A stretch of DNA of 64,000 nt from Hippasteria phrygiana (taxonomy: Eukaryota; Echinodermata; Asteroidea; Valvatida; Goniasteridae): contig JAZGUH010000075.1 in assembly GCA_037893225.1 (NCBI GenBank), positions 1,178,001 to 1,242,000 on the forward strand. Direction: 5' to 3'. Position numbers and translations under genes: made by a program. Shown here piece after piece: positions 23,651 to 36,890 of this stretch. The notes under the pieces were generated by a model that did not search any database, was not told where the DNA came from, and was given only the letters and a program-made list of their open reading frames with translations. Within the stretch, counting starts at the first letter, position 1; each line of letters begins with the position of its first letter.

Positions 23651-24268
23651 CTCTGCATTTTTTTTTTTTTTTACATGAAAGGAATTAAGGAATAAAGAGT
23701 AAGTTTAAAGAGTGAAAGTATTAAGAGTGAAAGTATAATAAAGGTTGCATGAAATATACCTTAGATTTGTAGATATGTTTTCTTTGCGATGATAAGTATC
23801 GCACTTTGATGTGTTTTGGTTCATGTTGGTTCATGTCATTATGGTCTTAATTTGGAGAATTAAAAACACAGAATTTAAAAAGGGAATCATTTACAACTCT
23901 ATTTGTGGGGTTAGCACTGTACATTGTGTACAAATGATGTATGTGCGCGATGCGCGGATGTTCGAGTGGCCAATTTGTTTCTCTAGGAAGGTTAGGGGCA
24001 ATTACCATAAATGGGCGTATCTAGACCGCTATTACGATCAAGCATATTCATGATTAAGTTAATTTATATAACAAGCATCGCACGCATTATTCAGACAGCT
24101 ATATAAGGTTGAACTTTTTGAAGTTAAAATATTTTGTCTAGCTACTGTTGTGGCTATATTGGTAGAGCACTGAAAGCTTTAGACTACAGAGGCCTGGGTT
24201 CGAATCCTCTGCCCGATTTATATTTCAAGGGTAAACACAACGTCTATTTATGACAATTGACCCTAACT
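23651..24268 (+). repeat. tRNA-like module, copy 3
   Basis: This matches 1561-2175 up to GACCCTAACTTA at 24268, then enters sequence not seen elsewhere in the window. It has a small insertion (GAACTTTTTGAAG) near 24112. Its right edge defines the module boundary. Confidence 0.75.
24144..24216 (+). other. Degenerate tRNA-like segment, copy 3
   Basis: Box A lies at 24151-24162 and box B at 24197-24207. The internal promoter is the same as in the other two copies, and the acceptor stem again does not pair. Confidence 0.58.
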
Positions 24269-25245
24269 TACCTATGAAAAAAAATCACGCGTTCGGGTGT
24301 TTTGTAAGTGACGTGACAGGGTTATGTGATGCATTACATCATCTTTTGGAATTTGCGAGCGGGTAAATTGTGGGGGGGGGGGGGGGGGGGTTGAAAAGTG
24401 GTTGAAAAATTGCGTAAATGAGCCAAACAAATCACAATTAAGAGAAAAGAACAATGTTTTATTTAGTAACAAACTAATTGATTAAGATCAAAAATATGTT
24501 TCAAAAATAACTTCTGTTTTTGTTATTTTTAAATACAGTCTGTTTTATGGTTGTATATTGTATAAGTCTTAAGCTAGATAAAATTACAAAATGGAATAGA
24601 TATGTCAAAGTAGGTGCAAGTTTAATGTTCAAGATGTGATTTTAAAGTAATGTGCCTCTTCTACCGACGCAGTTGAGTGAGATTCAGTCAGATGAGTGAA
24701 CTGTCGAAATGTTGTGGGAACTTTGAAATTCACATTGGAGAAATTGGAAGCTTATGTGACACATAATGGTGTATAACAGTTGTCAATGTGCACAAACATG
24801 ATAATGAAGTTGGCTTGAAGTGCAAAAGTTCCAAAGATTGGATTTTGGTAGTTTGCCTGCGTGATTGGTCAGGAGTTAGAATAGTGTGCATATATGTTAT
24901 GGCTGTTAGTCTAAAATGACATCTTGAAGTAATACATCTTGAGTAAGCATATATAAAATACATGGAAACTTACAAACGTATGTTATATAAAAAATCAACA
25001 GTGCTGTTTAAAGAAGTGAGTGTTAAAACATACAAGGATAACTTGTGAGTGCTATAAAACAACTTTCAAATGTAGATAACGTGTTTTTACAAACGAACTT
25101 GAAAAAAATGAACACGAGGTGGCTGATGCACAATTATTTAATGTATTCTATTCTTCATTTGAAACATTCATAACTGCAGAAATATTTGGGATAAGCTTCC
25201 GGTGGCTATACAGTTATGAAGGTTGCAAAGGGGAAATGTGATTTA

Positions 25246-25285
<40 letters not shown>

Positions 25286-26900
25286 TTTGTATATGCCGGC
25301 AATCGTGGACCTAGGACAAAAGAATTCGAGCGTAGACAAAGGGGTCCACGTTTGACCTAACGTCCACGATTGAAAATCGTGTACAAAACCAATGGGAGGC
25401 CTTCCGAAAAAGTTGGAGTATAAACAAAAGAGGAACAATGGGAGGTCCACGATTGCACCCGTTTGTGTGTGTGTGTGAGTGTGTGAAAGAGAGACCCAAC
25501 TGCAGGAGTAAATATTTTCTTTTAATACGTTAAATTATATTCGTTTGCACTAATAAACAGAATTTTGTTAACAGAGTTTGCTGTTAACAAAACAAGTCTA
25601 GTGATGTTATCCACTTTTATATATCAGGTCAATTGAATCCAAAAATGAAGAGAAATTAGTATTTAGTGTTCTTATTTTCTCTAAAAACATTATGGGAGTT
25701 TGGCTCCCCCTTTCCATCGGGTATATTTAATTACGTAACGTTTACGTACAAAGCTGTAACTGACTTGCTTTCAGAAGAACATGCTATCCTCCACACACAT
25801 TCCCAATTGGTAATCTGTACTTATAATCTATTATGTTCAAGAAAATATGCCACTTCTGCATACTGATCTCCTCGTTTTGCATGACAGATTGCATTTGTAA
25901 ATAGTGGGAAATGCATCATCAAACCTGTCAGATACTGAAGAAATGTATCCTTATCTGTCATTGTGCTGTTGCCTTGTTCGTCCTTATAACCTCAACTACA
26001 CCCAGCCTGATATTTGTCCATTTCAGATAAATTCTGTGCAAGAGCAACCCAAATCTGAACTATTGAAAAGGATGAGTATCTTGATAGTAGCGTGGAGATG
26101 GGCCAATTTTTTAATTCTGCATTAAAATTTCACTTAAAACTTCATTGAATAATTCACACCCAAAGCAATAGTTTTGTTGCAGTATCTTTGTCAGATACAG
26201 TTTAATAAAAGGAATAAAAACATTCTGCAGTTAAAATGTCGTCTTCTTTTTTGTCAGTAAAATTTATTCTTTTGGGGCAGAAAGAAAATGCATGGTTTGA
26301 AAATTCTTTAATGGCAAAGAAAAACATGGGATTTCCAACCGAATTTATTGTGATTTATATTACTTGTTACTAGTATTTAGCTGTTGTTTTCTTAGCTTGG
26401 GAATCGATGGAGTTTGGGCTGCTGATCTGATTTAACTAAAGTTTTTGGTGTGTTCAGCCAATTGGCTCCTGGTTTAGTCCAACGCGCTACGCTATGGCAT
26501 TGTCAAAACTTGTCATATGAGGGCGCACTTTAAATATTTTCCCGTAACGCCTGGCAAACTCTACCAAAGTACCAAGAAAAACGTACATAGTTTATGCTAG
26601 TTAGGTACTACTTTAAACATGGGGGCATCATGGCGTCCAATATCTCCAGAACTAAATGTGGGATCTGGTTGAACTTCTATTTCTATACAGATAGAGACAC
26701 ACATCTGCCTTAGCTTACACCAGTAGTCGGGTAAACTTTGAACCACTTAAGTTGTGTGCTGCCCCCAGCGTTGGTTTGTGGGATCTTCATACGGTTTAGT
26801 CAAAATGTGACTTCTTATATTGCAGACCATGTGAGGATTTTGGCATATACATTGTACGTGCTTTGATTCTGATTGCCGAGGAAGACAACGGTAAAATATA
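24269..26900. other. Non-satellite spacer, no recognised gene
   Basis: This is AT-rich DNA without CRE clusters. It holds a 19-G run (24372-24390), two (GT)n microsatellites (25249-25282 and 25463-25487), and a short duplicated phrase (GTCCACG..TT / GTCCACGATTG) near 25350-25455. Open frames at 25666-25866 and 25904-26125 have no motif I recognise and no convincing splice signals. AATAAA-like strings near 26205 are expected by chance in such sequence. A single-copy gene exon cannot be ruled out. Confidence 0.5.
25249..25282. repeat. (GT)n microsatellite
   Basis: About 17 uninterrupted GT dinucleotides. A second shorter run lies at 25463-25487 with a GAGT interruption. Confidence 0.95.
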
Positions 26901-27450
26901 CCGGCCTACCTGCATACCACGATTGACTCCAATTGGATGTACAGTTCTCTGGATATAGGACCTAAACGTATGCACCTTTCAGATGTTGCCACGTGACGCA
27001 TGGTGATGTCATCACGACAGCACTTGTAAAAACAAACATTTACAACATGGTCTTTGTCTGAGTCAAGATTGGATTCAATCTGATCAACACTGTCATTGAT
27101 CAGATTGACTATTCAGTTTTGCATATCTCTCGCGGTTGATTTTTCAACATTTTCTTCAGGGTTCAAAGGACTTTTCATTGCAACTTCCGGTCTGGTGACG
27201 TCATCAATCTTTGCCTCCACTCAACTTGTTCTTAGCATGAAGCCGATTACATACATCAATTATAAAGTGATTTCAGCAAACTTCGCCACACACATCTACC
27301 GATTATTTATTTTAAAAAAAATTCAACCTGCCGCTAGAGGGCGCTCGAACATTTTATGACGTCACAATTTTGTGTGTGTAAAGTACAACCTAGCCAGAGA
27401 CTAACATCGTTGAAAGCAAGTTTACATATTTTTTCACTTTCAAATGATGA
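26901..27450 (+). repeat. Decayed CRE copy plus short CTCF-like module
   Basis: Diverged CRE-family sequence (TGGTGATGTCATCACGAC near 27000) leads into a copy of the short module. That copy has CTTCCGG..TGACGTCA near 27185-27205 and CCGCTAGAGGGCGC near 27330. An 87-residue open frame at 27096-27359 lies wholly within the repeat. Confidence 0.7.
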
Positions 27451-28560
27451 GGCACTTCCGTTTTGGACCGGAAGGAAGGGTCACGTGACTTTGCACGTAA
27501 TATAAAAAATGAAGACCCTGGATTATTCTATCGGTTCCCGTAAAAATCAAAATCAGATCTCTCTCAATTGATTTTTATATTGATTTTCAAAGATTAAACT
27601 TTCAAGTTATAAGGCACTTCCGGTTTGGGCCGGAAGGAAGGGTCACGTGACTTTGCACGTAATATAGAAAATGAAGACCCTGGATTATTCTATCGGTTCC
27701 CGTAAAAAGCAAAATCAGATCTCTCTCGATTGATTCTATATTGATTTTCAAAGATTAAACTTTCAAGTTGTAAGGCACTTCCGGTTTGGACCGGAAGGAA
27801 GGGTCACGTGACTTTGCACGTTTTATAAAAAATGAAGACCCTGGATTATTCTATCAGTTGCCGTAAAAAGCAAAATCAGATCTCTCTCGATTGATTTTAT
27901 ATTGATTTTCAAAGATTAAACTTTCAAGTTATAAGGCACTTCCGGTTTAGACCGGAAGGAAGGGTCACGTGACTTTGCACGTAATATAACAAAAGAAGAC
28001 CCTGGATTATTCTATCAGTTGCCGTAAAAAGCAAAATCAGATCTCTCTCGATTGATTTTATATTGATTTTCAAAGATTAAACTTTCAAATTATAAGGCAC
28101 TTCCGGTTTGGACCGGAAGGAAGGGTCACGTGACTTTGCACGTAATATAAAAAAAGAAGACCCTGGATTATTCTATCGGTTCCCGTAAAAAGCAAAATCA
28201 GATCTCTCTCGATTGATTTTATATTGATTTTCAAAGATTAAACTTTCAAATTATAAGGCACTTCCGGTTTGGACCGGAAGGAAGGGTCACGTGACTTTGC
28301 ACGTAATATAAAAAATGAAGACCCTGGATTATTCTATCGGTTCCCGTAAAAAGCAAAATCAGATCTCTCTCGATTGATTTTATATTGATTTTCAAAGATT
28401 AAACTTTCAAGTTATAAGTCACTTCCGGTTTAGACCGGAAGGAAGGGTCACGTGACTTTGCACGTAATACAAAAAATGAAGACCCTGGATTATTCTATCA
28501 GTTCACATTAAAGCAAAATCAGATCTCTCACGGTTGATTTGATATTGATTTTCAAAAACT
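27451..28560 (+). repeat. 161-bp satellite array (about 7 copies, longest in window)
   Basis: Seven monomers run consecutively, each with the ETS-type inverted repeat and GTCACGTGAC. One copy has GCACGTTTTATAA in place of GCACGTAATATAA. The last copy carries the TCAGTTCACATTAAAGC terminal variant. Confidence 0.93.
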
Positions 28561-29358
28561 AAATCTAGAAATCTTTGGTTGCTTGTAATCTGATACTTGA
28601 TGACGTCATCGTGACGTCATTATCGGAAAACTCGAGAGCTATGTAAACTATGCTATCTGAAGCAGAAATCTGCATTATATCTCTTGCGGTTGATTTTTCA
28701 GCAAATTGTTTAGGTTTAAAGGTCTTTTCATTGCAACTTCCGGTCTGGTGACGTCATCAATCTTTCTCCACCTCAACTTGTTCTTAGCGTGAAGCCGATT
28801 ACATACATCAATTATAGAGTGATTTCAGCAAACTTCGCCACACACATCGACCGATTATTCATTTTAAGCATTTTTCAACTTGCCGCTAGAGGGCGCTCGA
28901 ACATTTTATGACGTCACAAATAATTTTTGTGTGAAGTACAACCTAGTCGGAGACCAACATCGTTGAAAGCAAGTTCCCATCTTTTTCCACTTTCAAATGA
29001 TGAGGCACTTCCGGTTTGGACCGGAAGGAAGGGTCACGTGATTTGACGCACACGAGATAAAATGAAGATCCTGGATTATACTATCAATTCCCACAAAAAT
29101 CAAGTTCCGGGCTCTCACGGTTGATTTTATATTGATTTTCAAAGATTAAATCTGCTAATCTTTAATTGCTTGTAATTTGATACATGATGACGTCATGATG
29201 ACGTCAGAGTAATATGCACGAGTTCAGTACAGGGTCTCAGTGTATGCCAACTCTCATTAAGATTGAAGTTTGTTTAAGGGCAAAAGTGCCGATTAGAAAA
29301 AACGTGCATAAAGTTTATGGGGTTTTGGGGAGAAAAAGAAAAAGAAGACGAAGAAGAA
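28561..29358 (+). repeat. CRE / CTCF-like module with purine tail
   Basis: This is a fifth copy of the 606-1375 module, with a CCGCTAGAGGGCGC core near 28882. One CRE pair reads ATGATGACGTCATGATGACG near 29185. It ends in AAAGAAGACGAAGAAGAAA just before ACTAGAGG. Confidence 0.83.
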
Positions 29359-31478
29359 ACTAGAGGTTTGTGTCTGTTTGAAACAGAACATAAGGCTTTT
29401 CCGGTGTTTTTCTTCCCACCCTAAAACTTCAGCTTACGTTCTATGTTTGTGTTAAGTTTGATTAAGATCTGATTTTTATAGTGAGTAAAGTGGCTTGTAC
29501 AAAATTCGTGTACAAAGTCTATGGGATTTTGGATAGAACTAAAACATTCATAGAAAATTAGCCGATGACGTCATCATGACGTCACTTCAGATGTTACATT
29601 CTACAGGCACTATCTACCTTCCCACAAATTTTTATGATACTGAGGCCTATTCTTATATATGTTATTAAAAAACATTTTGATGACGTCATGATGACGTAAC
29701 ACATTTCACATTTACGTGAAAGAATATAGGAGCTAACAAAGCTATTCCAAAAAGAATTTGGAATTTAGCATGTTCTGTTGATGAGATATGGCTTTAAGAA
29801 ACTTTTACGGTTCAAAAACTTTAAAATTACTATAAAATCGTATGGTGACGTCATCATGACGTCACCTCAATTTTCATCTATAACACGTGGTGGCCCACCA
29901 ACATACCAGGTTTAAAGGCAATCGGACATACGGTTCTCTAGATATGGGCCATCGAAAAATGCACGTTTAGGATGACGTCACGTGACACGTGATGACGTCA
30001 TCAAGACGTCACTCTTCAGCGTGCAATTTCAGGTTAGGGTCTTTGTTTGTGTTAAGCCTGATTAAGATCTGAGGTTGTTTAGTGAGCAAAGTGCCACTTA
30101 CAAAATTCGTCTACAAAGTCTATGGGATTTGGGATAGAACTAAAAAATTCATAGAAAATCAGCCGATGACGTCACAATGACGTCACTTTGGATTTTACAT
30201 GCTAGTAGCATTATCTACCTACCCAGCAATTTTTATGACGATCGGACGTACCCTTATATGTGTTTCAAAAAGAAATTGTTTGATGACGTCATGATGACGT
30301 CACACATTTTTCCCATTGATGTGAAAGAATATAGGAGCTAACAAAGCTATTCCAAAAAGAATTTTTGATTTAGCATGTTCTGTTGATGAGATATGGCTTT
30401 AAGAAACTTTAAGGTTCAAAAACTTAAAAATTAACATAAAATCGTATGATGACGTCATCATGACGTCACGTCAATTTTCATATATAACACGTGGTGGTCC
30501 ACCAACATACCAGGTTTAAAGGCAATCGGACCTACGGCTCTCTAGATATGGGCCCTTGAAAAAATCATCTTTAAGGTGACGTCACGTGACATGTGATGAC
30601 GTCATCATGACGTAAAAGTTCGACACACATTGTGAACAGTTGGGGTAAGTGTCTGCCAAGTTTAAAAGTAGCCAAAGTGGCCGGTAAGAAAGAAAACGTT
30701 TACAATGCTATGGGCAATATTCTAGCGACTTGAAAAAATATTTTTTTTTATTACGTCATCATGACGTCACACAATTTTCGCTTTTTAGGGCATATCTTTG
30801 AGACATACCAAAGCTATAACAAAAAGAATTTTGAAAATATCTTGTTTTGTTCGCTAGATATATTGAAAAGAATGTTACGATTTCAATACTTCAAAAATTC
30901 AGCGACTTGAAAAAAGACTAGAAATCAACCCCTTTTATAAACAGCAAGCACACTAAAGCCATGGTTATCTGCCCTTCCCAGAATTCCTTTGTGTTATATT
31001 GAATTTGGTCTAAATTTTGAAATGGCTGCTATTTCTTACTTGAGTGAGCTACGTTCATGAAATTTTGGAATTAGGTACAGAAAAATTCAATGTATACATT
31101 TTTGTAATCGAATTGAAACTTACATGCGTTTAAAAAAAAATAATAATTTGATGACGTCATCATGACGTCAAACAATTTTCGCTTTTTAGGGCATATCTTT
31201 GAGACATACCAAAGCTATAACAAAAAGAATTTTGAAAATATCTTGTTTTGTGTGCTAGATATATTGAAAAGAATGTTACGATTTTCAAAATTCAAAAAAT
31301 CATAAAAAATCACGTGATGACGTCATCATGACGTCACTCTTCGGCATACAATTTCAGGTTCGGGTCTATGTTTGTGTTAAGTTTAATTAAGATCTGAGAT
31401 TGTTTAGTGACCAAAGTGGCTGTCATAAAATTCGTGTACAAAGTCTATGGGATTTAGGATAGAACTAAAGTAAGAAGA
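29359..31478 (+). repeat. ACTAGA unit with diverged CRE satellite
   Basis: The unit begins at ACTAGAGG with hairpin TCTGTTT-G-AAACAGA (29373-29387), then AAGGCTTTTCCGG. About two older ~600-bp monomers follow (markers 29559 and 30160). A different sub-repeat comes next, carrying AGGGCATATCTTTGAGACAT and GCGACTTGAAAAAAG. The unit ends with the ACAAAGTCTATGGGATTTAGG tail and GTAAGAAG at 31478. Monomers differ clearly from the 12.8-kb array, so this is an older subfamily. Confidence 0.8.
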
Positions 31479-34204
31479 ACTAGAGCTCTGTCTGTCTGTT
31501 GGTTAACAGAACAGAGGGCTTTTCCGTTATTTTCACTATTTCATTGGATATCATCTTGTTTATTATCAAGAGAAGACAAAATACAAAATAGGGTAATTTT
31601 TTATACGGCGAATGTGTATGGTAAATGTACAATGTAATAAAGACCTTAGGTTAGTAGGACCTAAAATTCAAACTAAAAAATTTAACGGAGAAGTTTATGT
31701 CACTTTACACACACGATGACGTCATCATGACGCCACTCTTCGGCATACAATTTCAGCTTAGGGTGTATGTTTGTGTTAAGTCTGATTAAGATCTGAAATT
31801 GTTTAGTGACCAAAGTGGCTCTTACAAATGTCGTGTACAGTCTATGGGATTTGGGATAGAACTAAACAATTTATAGAAAATCAGCCGATGACGTCATCAT
31901 GACGTCACTTTGGATTGTACATGCTATTAGCACTATCTACCTACCCACTAATTTTTATGACGATCGGACGTACCCTTATATGTGTTTCAAAAAAGCACAT
32001 TTTTGATGACGTCATGATGACGTCACACATTTTTCACATTTATGTGAAAGAATATAGGAGCTAACAAAACTATTACAAAAAGGATTTTGAATTTAGCATG
32101 TTCTGTTGACAAGATATGGCTTTAACAAATTTTAAGGTTCAAAAACTTTAAAATTACTATAAAATCGTATGGTGACGTCATCATGACGTCACCTCAATTT
32201 TCATCTATAACACGTGGTGGCCCACCAACATACCAGGTTTAAAGGCAATCGGACATACGGTTCTCTAGATATGGGCCCTTGAAAAATGCACGTTTAGGAT
32301 GACGTCACGTGACACGTGATGACGTCATCATGACGTCACGTTTCGGCATACATTTTCAGCTTAGGGTCTTTGTTTGTGTTAAGCCTGATTAAGATCTGAG
32401 GTTGTTTGGTGACCAAAGTGCCACTTACAAAATTCGTGTACAAAGTCTATGGGATTTGGGATAGAACTAAAAATTTCATAGAAAATCAGCCGATGACGTC
32501 ATCATGACGTCACTTTGGATTTTACATGCTAGTAGCATTATCTACCTACCCAGCAATTTTTATGACGATCGAACGTACCCTTATATGTGTTTCAAAAAAG
32601 AACATTTTTGATGACGTCATGATGACGTCACACATTTTCCCATTTATGTGAAAGAATATAGGAGCTAACAAAGCTATTCCAAAAAGAATTTTGGATTTAG
32701 CATGTTCTGTTGATGAGATATGGCTTTAAGAAACTTTAATGTTCAAAAACTTTAAAATTACTATAAAATCGTATGATGACGTCATCATGACGTCACGTAA
32801 ATTTTCATCTATAACACGTGGTGGTCTACCAACATACCGGGTTTAAAGGCAATCGGACCTACGGCTCTCTAGATATGGGCCCTTGAAAAATCATCTTTAA
32901 GATGACGTCACGTGACATGTGATGACGTCATCATGACGTAAAAGGTCGGCACACATTGTGAGCAGTTGGGGTAAGTGTCTGCCAAGTTTAAAAGTAGCCA
33001 AAGTGGCCGGTAAGAAAGAAAACGTTTACAATGCTATGGGCACTATTCTAGCGACTTGAAAACAGATTTATTTTGTTACGTCATCATGACGTCACACAAT
33101 TTTCGCTTTTTAGGGCATATCTTTGAAACATACCAAAGCTATAACAAAAAGAATTTTGAAAATATCTTGTTTTGTTCGCTAGATATATTGAAAAGAATGT
33201 TACGATTTAAACAATTTAGAAATTCAGCGACTTGAAAAAAGACTAGAAATCAACCCCTTTTATAAACAGCAAGCTCATAATAGCCATGGTTATCAGCCCG
33301 TCCCAGAATTCCTTTGTGTTATATTGAATTTGGTCTAAATTTTGAAATGGCTGTCATTTCTTACTTGAGTGAGCCACGATCATGAAATTTTGGAATTGGG
33401 TACAGAAAAATACAATGTATACATTTTTGTAATCGGATTGACCCTTACATGCGTTAAAAAAAAAAAATATTTTTGATGACGTCATCATGACGTCACACAA
33501 TTTTCGCCTTTTAGGGCATATCTTTGAGACATACCAAAGCTATAACAAAAAGAATTTTGAAAATATCTTGTTTTGTTCGCTAGATATATTGAAAAGAATG
33601 TTACGATTTTAATACTTCAAAAATTCAGCGACTTGAAAAAAGACTAGAAATCAACCCCTTTTATAAACAGCAAGCTCATAATAGCCATGGTTATCTGCCC
33701 GTCCCAGAATTCCTTTGTGTTATATTGAATTTGGTCTAAATTTTGAAATGGCTGTTATTTCTTACTTGAGTGAGCCACGATCATGAAATTTTGGAATTAG
33801 GTACAGAAAAATTCAATGTATACATTTTTGTAATTGGATTGACACTTACATGCGTTAAAAAAAAAAATTTGTTTTGATGACGTCATCATGACGTCACACA
33901 ATTGTTGCTTTTTTGGGCATATCTTTGAGACATACCAAAGCTATAACAAAAAGAATTTTTAAAATATCTTGTTTTGTTCGCTAGATATATTGAAAAGAAT
34001 GTTACGATTTTCAAAATTCAAAAAATCATAAAAAATTACGTGATGACGTCATCATGACGTCACTCTTCGGCATACAATTTCAGGTTCGCGTCTATGTTTG
34101 TGTTAAGTTTTATTAAGATCCGAGATTGTTTAGTGACCAAAGTGCCACCTATAAAATTCGTGTACAAAGTCTATGGGATTTGGGATGGAACTAAAGTAAG
34201 AAGA
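31479..34204 (+). repeat. 2.7-kb ACTAGA unit, copy A
   Basis: The unit starts with ACTAGAGCTCTG and a hairpin at 31486-31516 (CTCTGT..CTGTT opposite AACAGAACAGAG, with a 3-nt bulge), then GGGCTTTTCC. It contains ~600-bp monomers (markers 31882 and 32487) and ~400-bp sub-repeats each bearing GACGTCACACAATTTTCGC (about 33074, 33475 and 33876). It ends with GTAAGAAG. Copy B follows directly. Confidence 0.83.
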
Positions 34205-36890
34205 ACTAGAGCTCTGTCTGTCTGTTGGTCAACAGAACAGAGGGCTTTTCCGTTATTTTCACTATTTCATTGGATATCATCTTGTTTATTATTAATAAAC
34301 AAAAACAAAATAGGGTAATTTTTTATACGGCGAATGTGTATGGTAAATGGACAATGTAATAAAGACCTTTAACGTAGAAGTTTATGTCACTTTACACACA
34401 CGATTACGTCATTATGACGTCACTCTTCGGCATACAATTTCAGCTTAGGGTGTATGTTTGTGTTAAGTCTGATTAAGATCTGAAATTGTTTAGTGACCAA
34501 AGTGGCTCTTACAAATGTCGTGTACAGTCTATGGGATTTTGGATAGAACAAAAAATTCATAGAAAATCAGCCGATGACGTCATCATGATGTCACTTTGGA
34601 TTTGACATGCTAGTAGCACTATTTACCTACCCCCTAATTTTTATGACGATCGGACGTACCCTTATATGTGTTTCAAAAAAGCAAATGTTTGATGACGTCA
34701 TACATTTTTCACATTTATGTGAAAGATACTAGGAGCTAACAAAGGTATTACAAAAAGAATTTTGAATTTAGCATGTTCTGTTGACAAGATATGGCTTTAT
34801 TAAATTTTAAAGTTAAAAAACTTAAACATTATTATAAAATCGTATGATGACGTAATCATGACGTCACCTCAATTTTCATCTATAACACGTACTTGTCTAC
34901 CACCATAGCAGGTTTTAAGGCAATCGGACCTACGGTTCTCTAGATATGGGCCCTTGAAAAATGCACCTTTATGATGACGTCACGTGACACGTGATGACGT
35001 CATCATGATGTCACTCTTCGGCATACATTTTCAGCTAAGGGTCTTTGTTTGTGTTAAGTCTCATTAAGATCTGAGGTTGTTTAGTGACCAAAGTGCCACT
35101 TACAAAATTCGTGTACAAAGTCTAAGGGATTTGGGATAGAACAAAACAATTCATAGAAAATCAGCCGATGACGTCATCATGACGTCACTTTGGATTTTAC
35201 ATGCTAGTAGTATTATCTACCCACCCACCAATTGTTATGACGATCGGACGTACCCTTATATGTGTTTCAAAAAAGTACATTTTTGATGACGTCATGATGA
35301 CGTCACACATTTTTTCCCATTGATGTGAAAGAATATAGGAGCTTACAAATCTATTCCAAAAAGAATTTTGAATTTAGCATGTTCTGTTGATGAGATATGA
35401 CTTTAAGAAACTTTAAGGTTCAAAAACTTTAAAATTACTATAAAATCGTATTGTGACGTCATCATGACGTCACCTCAATTTTCATCTATAACACCCGGTG
35501 GTATACCTAGATATTACGTTTCAACTTAATCGAACTTGTACTTTTGTAGATATATGGCTTCAAAAACTGCCCCTTTAAGATGACGTCACGTGACATGTGA
35601 TGACGTCATCATGACGTAAAAGGTCGGCACACATTGTGAGCAGTTGGGGTAAGTGTCTGCCAAGTTTAAAAGTAGCCAAAGTGGCCGGTAAGAAAGAAAA
35701 CGTTTACAATGCTATGGGCACTATTCTAGCGACTTGAAAACAGATTTATTTTGTTACGTCATCATGACGTCACACAATTTTCGCTTTTTAGGGCATATCT
35801 TTGAAACATACCAAAGCTATAACAAAAAGAATTTTGAAAATATCTTGTTTTGTTCGCTAGATATATTGAAAAGAATGTTACGATTTAAACAATTTAGAAA
35901 TTCAGCGACTTGAAAAAAGACTAGAAATCAACCCCTTTTATAAACAGCAAGCTCATAATAGCCATGGTTATCAGCCCGTCCCAGAATTCCTTTGTGTTAT
36001 ATTGAATTTGGTCTAAATTTTGAAATGGCTGTCATTTCTTACTTGAGTGAGCCACGATCATGAAATTTTGGAATTGGGTACAGAAAAATACAATGTATAC
36101 ATTTTTGTAATCGGATTGACCCTTACATGCGTTAAAAAAAAAAAATATTTTTGATGACGTCATCATGACGTCACACAATTTTCGCCTTTTAGGGCATATC
36201 TTTGAGACATACCAAAGCTATAACAAAAAGAATTTTGAAAATATCTTGTTTTGTTCGCTAGATATATTGAAAAGAATGTTACGATTTTAATACTTCAAAA
36301 ATTCAGCGACTTGAAAAAAGACTAGAAATCAACCCCTTTTATAAACAGCAAGCTCATAATAGCCATGGTTATCTGCCCGTCCCAGAATTCCTTTGTGTTA
36401 TATTGAATTTGGTCTAAATTTTGAAATTGCTGTTATTTCTTACTTGAGTGAGCCACGATGATGAAATTTTGGAATTAGGTACAGCTAAATTCAATGTATA
36501 CATTTTTGTAATCGGATTGACCCTTACAAGCGTTTAAGAAAAACCACATTTTTGATGACGTCATCATGACGTCACACAATTTTCGATTTTTAGAGCATAT
36601 CTTTGAGACATACCAAAGCTATAACAAAAAGAATTTTGAAATTATCTTGTTTTGTTCGCTAGATATATTGAAAAGAATGTTACGATTTTAAGAATTCAAA
36701 AATTCATAAAAAATCACGTGATGACGTCATCATGACGTCACTCTTCGGCATACAATTTCAGGTTAGGGTCTATGTTTGTATTAAGTTTGATTAAGATCTG
36801 AGATTGTTTAGTGACCAAAGTGCCACCTATAAAATTCGTGTACAAAGTCTATGGGATTTGGGATGGAACTAAAGTAAGAAGAAAAAGAAA
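34205..36890 (+). repeat. 2.7-kb ACTAGA unit, copy B
   Basis: The layout matches copy A. The hairpin lies at 34212-34242 with one loop change (GGTC for GGTT). Monomer markers lie at 34568 and 35162. The ~400-bp sub-repeats near 35757, 36160 and 36550 sit 2,678 bp from their partners. It ends in a long AAGAAAAAGAAATAAAA tail. Confidence 0.83.

Noticed and set aside
25904..26125. Open frame starting MGNASSNLSD, which resembles a myristoylation start
   Set aside because: The N-terminal MGNAS string is suggestive, but the rest matches nothing known to me and no supporting gene structure is visible.
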